Shown piece by piece: positions 6,848 through 10,538 of a DNA stretch of 10,538 bases; position 1 is the first letter of the stretch, and the number at the start of each line of letters is the position of its first letter. The stretch is taken from NCBI GenBank assembly GCA_027621335.1, contig JAQCAN010000069.1, positions 1 to 10,538 of the forward strand, in the 5' to 3' direction. The notes beneath the pieces were generated by a model, which worked only from the letters and a program-made list of their open reading frames with translations, was not told where the DNA came from and did not search any database. The position numbers were made by a program, and so were the translations under genes. The DNA comes from Bacteroidota bacterium (GTDB lineage Bacteria > Bacteroidota > Bacteroidia > Flavobacteriales_D > JABDKJ01).

Positions 6848-7699
6848 CTACATCTGGATGCGAATGGCCTCGCGTTTCTTACTCGTTGGTTTTTTCTTGT
6901 TCTTCAGGCAGTAATTGTCGTAGATATCCGCAGCCTCTTCATCTCCTAGTTCAGCAGCTTTTTCATACTCTAAACAAGCCAATTGTTTATCTCCTTCGAA
7001 ATACAGCGCTTCGGCTTTTAGGAAATAGAAATCCTTGTCCAATTTGAAGTCCATTCCCTCCAGCTGCTCGAAATAAGCGATGGCCTGGTCATAATCATCG
7101 GATTCAAGACTTACCACAGCTAGGTTGTAGACCGAATTTGGCAGGTCATCAACTACTGATGCGAACTCACGTGAAGCAGCTCGCGCATCACCCTGCATCG
7201 CCTTGGAAGCCCCTAGCATGTACCTCGCTTGGGGATAGTTGGGCTTATAGTCCAATGCTGCTTTATAATATTTGACGGCATTTCTCAAGTCCTCTTGGTC
7301 ATAGCAGATGATCCTTGCCTTTGAACTCGTTTTACACTCAGAAGGACTGATCCTCAGAGCATCCTTCACATCTTTCAGCGCCCAACCGAATTGGCCCATT
7401 TCCAGATAGGCAGCACCTCTGCGCATCAAAGCCTGAGGATGGTCTTCTTCTCTCGCCAGGACTTGAGTATACCATACCACGGCTTGCTCATAGTCACTGA
7501 GCTTATGATGAGCATCAGCTTCCAAGAGAAGGTCAGGGACGTTTCGAATCTCAAAAGAGACAAGATGGGAAATGACGGACTCGTAATCACCCTCTTTAAA
7601 AAGCTCTCTAGCGACACTTAGGTCATCCTGAGCCATAAAGGGCACGGTCATCAAGACTATCAGCCCTGTTATCACCACTTCTCTGACGCACATCATCAT
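6848..7699 (-). CDS. Secreted TPR-repeat protein
   Basis: With the start at ATG 7699 the product has 283 residues: a signal peptide (residues 1 to about 22, ending VPFMAQ), then about six or seven tetratricopeptide-like helical pairs. Recognisable repeats are at about 27-46 (ARELFKEGDYESVI), 55-87 (KLSDYEQAVVWYTQVL), 88-120 (RRGAAYLEMGQFGWALKDV), 136-154, 155-188, 189-219 (SLESDDYDQAIAYFEQL) and 221-256. The tail is basic (KNKKKPTSKKR). There is no lipobox, so it is likely periplasmic and soluble. TPR proteins act as binding scaffolds; no partner can be named. The frame is open further upstream to a TTG at 7765, but that extension is poor as a signal peptide and would leave 2 bp before surE; ATGs at 7696 and 7693 are also possible. 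Confidence 0.85.
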   Translation of the reverse strand: MMMCVREVVITGLIVLMTVPFMAQDDLSVARELFKEGDYESVISHLVSFEIRNVPDLLLEADAHHKLSDYEQAVVWYTQVLAREEDHPQALMRRGAAYLEMGQFGWALKDVKDALRISPSECKTSSKARIICYDQEDLRNAVKYYKAALDYKPNYPQARYMLGASKAMQGDARAASREFASVVDDLPNSVYNLAVVSLESDDYDQAIAYFEQLEGMDFKLDKDFYFLKAEALYFEGDKQLACLEYEKAAELGDEEAADIYDNYCLKNKKKPTSKKREAIRIQM

Positions 7700-7753
7700 A
7701 ACTGTATTTAATACGATAAATCTGATGATAAGGTTATACCTCGTTGGAGAATG

Positions 7754-7761
7754 TAGCTTTG
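7754..7761 (+). promoter_or_regulatory. Predicted -7 element for surE (near-leaderless start)
   Basis: TAGCTTTG is an exact match to the Bacteroidota -7 element TAnnTTTG and ends 6 bp before ATG 7768. Transcription would begin within a few bases of the start codon. The -33 match is weak (GTTA at 7733-7736, 17-bp spacer), so the element may be chance. Confidence 0.35.
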
Positions 7762-7767
7762 CCAATT

Positions 7768-8541
7768 ATGAGCACAGCCGAACGCCCCCTTATCCTAGTG
7801 ACAAATGATGATGGATATGATGCTAAAGGAGTCCTGACTTTGGCCCGAACGGCCAGTAAATTCGGGGACGTGCTTATGGTGGCTCCCAGTAAACCACAGT
7901 CAGGAATGGGACATGCCATCACCATCCATGACCCCCTGAAAATCAGGAAGGTAGATGTCCTTGAAGGGGTCACCTCCTATTCATGCTCTGGGACGCCTGT
8001 TGATTGTGTGAAATCTGCTATTCACGGACTCTCTGACCGTAGACCTGACCTCTTAGTTTCAGGCATCAACCATGGAGCCAATTTTTCGATCAACGTCCTC
8101 TACTCCGGAACGATGTCCGCAGCGGTAGAAGGAGCGCTTGAGAACATTCCATCTATAGGTTTTTCCCTCTTGGATTATGACCAGAATGCAGACTTCGGTG
8201 ATTCTGCGATTGTGGCAGAGCGCATCATCGCCAAAGCATTGAATGAGAAATTCCCCGAATTCACATGCTTGAATGTCAATATTCCGCGTTCCAATGGCGA
8301 GAAATTGAAGGGCATTCGAATCTGTCGACAAGGCATCGGAATATGGGAGGATAGATTGGTAAAACGGGAAGACCCAATGGGCCATCCATATTATTGGTTG
8401 GCAGGAGATTTCAAGGAAATGGACAAGGGTCAGGATACTGACATATGGGCGTTGAAGAACCATTATGTGTCAGTGGTACCTATACAATTCGATATGACCG
8501 CGCATCAACACATACCTACCTTCAATAACTGGGAACTATGA
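7768..8541 (+). CDS. surE: 5'/3'-nucleotidase SurE
   Basis: SurE is a metal-dependent phosphatase that removes phosphate from nucleoside 5'- and 3'-monophosphates and is linked to stationary-phase survival. From ATG 7768 the product has 257 residues, normal for the family. The metal-binding residues are all present with the usual spacing: Asp14 and Asp15 in TNDDGYDAKG, Ser45 in APSKPQSGMGH, and Asn101 in SGINHGAN. Other conserved blocks are CSGTPVDCVK (73-82) and LYSGTMSAAVEGA (111-123). An in-frame TTG at 7744 would add eight residues before the first strand and is not favoured, since the family's N-terminus starts just before ILVTNDDG. No signal peptide is present; the enzyme should be cytosolic. 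The stop overlaps the next start as ATGA, so translation is likely coupled to the membrane protein gene and lpxB. Confidence 0.96.
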   Translation: MSTAERPLILVTNDDGYDAKGVLTLARTASKFGDVLMVAPSKPQSGMGHAITIHDPLKIRKVDVLEGVTSYSCSGTPVDCVKSAIHGLSDRRPDLLVSGINHGANFSINVLYSGTMSAAVEGALENIPSIGFSLLDYDQNADFGDSAIVAERIIAKALNEKFPEFTCLNVNIPRSNGEKLKGIRICRQGIGIWEDRLVKREDPMGHPYYWLAGDFKEMDKGQDTDIWALKNHYVSVVPIQFDMTAHQHIPTFNNWEL

Positions 8542-8837
8542 CTGAGCGCATGAAAAAGACTTTGATGGGTTTCGGGTTAGGAGTCATCGGGCTAGCCTTG
8601 GGTTTCTTGATCTATGGATTCCTATTCGCATGGTTGAATGGTGTGGATTTCAGCTATTTCTACCATCAGGTATTCTTAGATACCGCGCTTTTCCGGTCTC
8701 AGATCATCACTGGCTCCCTGCTGGTGAATGTGATGCTATTCTTTGTTTTGATGAAGCGAAGAGAGGATGAGATGAATAGGGGATTACTCATCACCATACT
8801 GCTGGCTGTGATTATAATAGTTCTCTATTACGCATGA
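8538..8837 (+). CDS. Small three-helix membrane protein between surE and lpxB
   Basis: A 99-residue hydrophobic protein of unknown function. Predicted membrane segments are at about 9-33 (Gly-rich: GFGLGVIGLALGF), 54-72 and 82-98. The stretch between the first two (FSYFYHQVFLDTALFRSQ, 38-55) is aromatic and polar, and the loop between the second and third is charged (KRREDEMNR, 73-81). By the positive-inside rule the N-terminus and the charged loop would lie on opposite faces or flank a half-helix, so topology is uncertain. Start and stop each overlap a neighbour by four bases (ATGA with surE and with lpxB). Such coupling makes it a real gene and suggests a link to lipid A or envelope work, but no motif supports a specific role. 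Confidence 0.85.
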   Translation: MTERMKKTLMGFGLGVIGLALGFLIYGFLFAWLNGVDFSYFYHQVFLDTALFRSQIITGSLLVNVMLFFVLMKRREDEMNRGLLITILLAVIIIVLYYA

Positions 8838-9925
8838 GAATCTACATCATCGCAGGAGAAGCTTCTGGAGACCTACATGGGGCTAATCTCGTGAAAGCCT
8901 TCCATGCACTTCGAGAGGACATCGAGTGGCGTGGATGGGGAGGTGACCGCATGGCTGCCGAGGGAGTTACACTTAAAAAGCACATCAGGGACTTAGCCTT
9001 CATGGGCTTTGCAGAAGTGGTCATGAACCTCAAAACTATACTTGGCAATTTGAGCGCCTGCAAGGAGGATATCAAGGCATTCAAGCCTAACGCGGTAATT
9101 CTCATCGATTACCCAGGATTCAATCTACGTATCGCTCCTTTCGTGAAATCTTTGGGGATCCAAGTCCACTATTACATCTCTCCTCAGATCTGGGCATGGA
9201 AGAGTAACCGTGTGCATGCCATCAAAAAATATACGGACAGGGTCTACTGCATCCTTCCCTTTGAAAAGGACTTTTATGCCCGATATGGAATGGACGTTGA
9301 GTTCGTGGGCCATCCGTTACTCGATGAACTGAAAGATGCACCATCCTCTGAACCTGAGGGAGCTCCAACGATTGCCTTACTGCCAGGATCAAGAAAGCAA
9401 GAAATCAGTAAAATGCTGCCAGTTATGCTTGCCATGGCAGACGAGTTTCCTTCCTACACCTTCAGAATAGCGGCTGCTCCGTCCATTGACCCTAGTTTCT
9501 ACAGGTCAATTATCGGAGAAAAGGATGTCGACTTGGTACAGGATGGCACATATGCTTTACTCAGGTCTTCTCACGCGGCTCTGGTAACGTCAGGTACCGC
9601 CACCTTAGAGACAGCTTTACTCGGAATTCCGGAAATTGTCTGCTATAGAGGTAATTCCATCTCCTACCGTATTGCCCGTCAGTTGGTTAAAATCAAATAC
9701 ATCTCATTGGTGAATCTGATCATGGATGCCGAAGTGGTCAAGGAACTCATCCAATCCGAACTGAATCCCACAAAACTCAAAAGTGAATTAAGTCGAATTG
9801 TTGAAAATGGACCATATAGAGATAACATGAAAGTCTCATTCATAGAGCTTAAGGCAAAACTCGGTGGACCAGGAGCTTCGGAAAGAGCTGCCCGCTCGAT
9901 GTTTGAAAGAATTTCAAAGTCTTAA
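8834..9925 (+). CDS. lpxB: Lipid-A-disaccharide synthase LpxB
   Basis: LpxB joins UDP-2,3-diacylglucosamine to lipid X to make the lipid A disaccharide, acting at the inner face of the cytoplasmic membrane (GT19, GT-B fold). The 363-residue length is normal. Motifs in order: AGEASGDLHGANL (7-19); RGWGGDRM (33-40); MGFAEVV (57-63); IDYPGFNLR (91-99), with the essential Asp92; YYISPQIWAWKSNR (113-126); FVGHPLLDEL (157-166); LPGSRKQEI (183-191), with the donor-contacting Arg187; and TSGTATLETAL (252-262). All expected active-site blocks are present. It is the last gene of the surE operon, overlapping the upstream membrane protein by four bases. Its presence shows that the organism makes lipid A. 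Confidence 0.97.
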   Translation: MRIYIIAGEASGDLHGANLVKAFHALREDIEWRGWGGDRMAAEGVTLKKHIRDLAFMGFAEVVMNLKTILGNLSACKEDIKAFKPNAVILIDYPGFNLRIAPFVKSLGIQVHYYISPQIWAWKSNRVHAIKKYTDRVYCILPFEKDFYARYGMDVEFVGHPLLDELKDAPSSEPEGAPTIALLPGSRKQEISKMLPVMLAMADEFPSYTFRIAAAPSIDPSFYRSIIGEKDVDLVQDGTYALLRSSHAALVTSGTATLETALLGIPEIVCYRGNSISYRIARQLVKIKYISLVNLIMDAEVVKELIQSELNPTKLKSELSRIVENGPYRDNMKVSFIELKAKLGGPGASERAARSMFERISKS

Positions 9926-9946
9926 GATCAGGCCGTTCCCCTGAAA

Positions 9947-9954
9947 TATGTTTG
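9947..9954 (+). promoter_or_regulatory. Predicted -7 element for the SpoIID-domain gene
   Basis: TATGTTTG matches the Bacteroidota -7 consensus TAnnTTTG exactly and lies 12 bp before ATG 9967. The best -33 candidate is CTTA at 9921-9924 with a 22-bp spacer, one base off consensus. It would give the downstream gene its own promoter separate from the lpxB operon. Confidence 0.4.
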
Positions 9955-9966
9955 TACAGATCAAAA

Positions 9967-10538
9967 ATGAGGAATAGACACTTTCTTTTCATACTTGTTA
10001 TGACCCTTATTGGAACAGAGCTTCTAGCTCAGTCCATGACACTTGGGCTATGGAGAGATGGAATGAATACGGAGCGTTTGTATTATCACTCTGACCAGCC
10101 TGTCACTTGGAAGACGGCTGAAGGTCAGATGTATACGATTCCTTCCGGAAAATCAAGTTATCTGGCTATTGATAAAGGTAAGGTCAAGCTAAGCACATCA
10201 CAAGAAGTCATCGCTAGAAGCACCTCATTTGAGCGTATGGATGGAGGTATCTATACCCTGAAGAGCCTTAGTCCTGAGAGAAGGGAAGAAAAGTACGATC
10301 AAGGGCTAAAAGTGAAGTCTGACGGACTAGCACTGAAAGTAATTGGCGTCATCACGGATTTCGAGGATTATGTGGCAGGAGTCATAGAGTCCGAGGCTGG
10401 TAAGGATCAGATATTGGAATTCTATAAGGTTCAGGCTGTCATTTGTCGCACCTACGCCCTTGGACATCAACGCAGACATGAGCAGGAAGGATTCAATCTT
10501 TGTGATCAGGTCCATTGCCAGGTGAAGATCGAGGAGCC
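9967..10538 (+). CDS. SpoIID/LytB-domain protein (3' partial)
   Basis: The frame from ATG 9967 is open to the right edge (190 full codons). Residues 1 to about 21 form a signal peptide (FLFILVMTLIGTELLA then Q), so the product is exported. A beta-rich region follows to about residue 125. The SpoIID signature starts at 132: FEDYVAGVIESEAG (132-145), with Glu143 at the position of the catalytic Glu of SpoIID, then YKVQAVICRTYALGH (153-167) and the FNLCDQVHCQV block (176-186). B. subtilis SpoIID is a lytic transglycosylase that cuts stem-peptide-free glycan strands; Bacteroidota relatives are presumably periplasmic or outer-membrane-associated peptidoglycan enzymes. The C-terminal part of the domain is outside the window. 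Its place after lpxB suits an envelope role, and a 41-bp gap containing a promoter-like motif separates the two. Confidence 0.92.
   Translation, partial: MRNRHFLFILVMTLIGTELLAQSMTLGLWRDGMNTERLYYHSDQPVTWKTAEGQMYTIPSGKSSYLAIDKGKVKLSTSQEVIARSTSFERMDGGIYTLKSLSPERREEKYDQGLKVKSDGLALKVIGVITDFEDYVAGVIESEAGKDQILEFYKVQAVICRTYALGHQRRHEQEGFNLCDQVHCQVKIEE

Noticed and set aside
9928..9944. Short inverted repeat TCAGG/CCTGA after lpxB as a terminator
   Set aside because: Only 5 bp with a 7-nt loop and no U-tract; too weak to call.

Overview
The window looks like chromosome from a Bacteroidota bacterium, probably Flavobacteriales or a relative. The evidence is a type IX secretion C-terminal sorting domain on the first protein, matches to the Bacteroidota promoter element TAnnTTTG ahead of several genes, little sign of Shine-Dalgarno sequences, and family choices typical of the phylum: class II HMG-CoA reductase, a SpoIID-domain protein downstream of lpxB, and a DUF4126 membrane protein. 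The layout is ordinary and dense. I see no mobile element, CRISPR array, tRNA or rRNA.

Bases 1-1631 hold the 3' part of a secreted multi-domain adhesin-like protein that ends in a T9SS sorting tail, followed by a strong intrinsic terminator. Bases 1785-2193 hold a small DUF5684-type membrane protein gene broken by two lesions: a nonsense codon at a conserved Trp position and a +1 shift in a T5 run. It is followed by a perfect C(UUCG)G hairpin. Bases 2292-4597 carry a class II HMG-CoA reductase (mevalonate pathway) and a DUF58 protein with an intact MIDAS, 26 bp apart and probably one operon. A DUF4126 membrane protein (4600-5202, minus) converges on the DUF58 gene with 2 bp between stops.

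Divergent from it, 5267-6844 encodes a DUF3524/GT4 glycosyltransferase related to eukaryotic tRNA-queuosine mannosyltransferase (QTMAN, GTDC1) and a SixA-type histidine phosphatase. A secreted TPR protein (6848-7699, minus) converges on that pair. Divergent again, 7768-9925 is a tightly coupled operon surE - small three-helix membrane protein - lpxB, with ATGA overlaps at both junctions. A SpoIID/LytB-domain protein begins at 9967 and runs off the right edge.

Functionally the right-hand third is about the envelope: lipid A disaccharide synthesis, peptidoglycan glycan processing, and an unknown membrane protein tied to both by position. The middle holds isoprenoid precursor synthesis and possible tRNA glycosylation. 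The items most worth a second look are the bacterial QTMAN-like enzyme, the uncharacterised 99-residue membrane protein between SurE and LpxB, and the doubly broken DUF5684 gene. I did not find convincing evidence of a wholly new multi-gene system.
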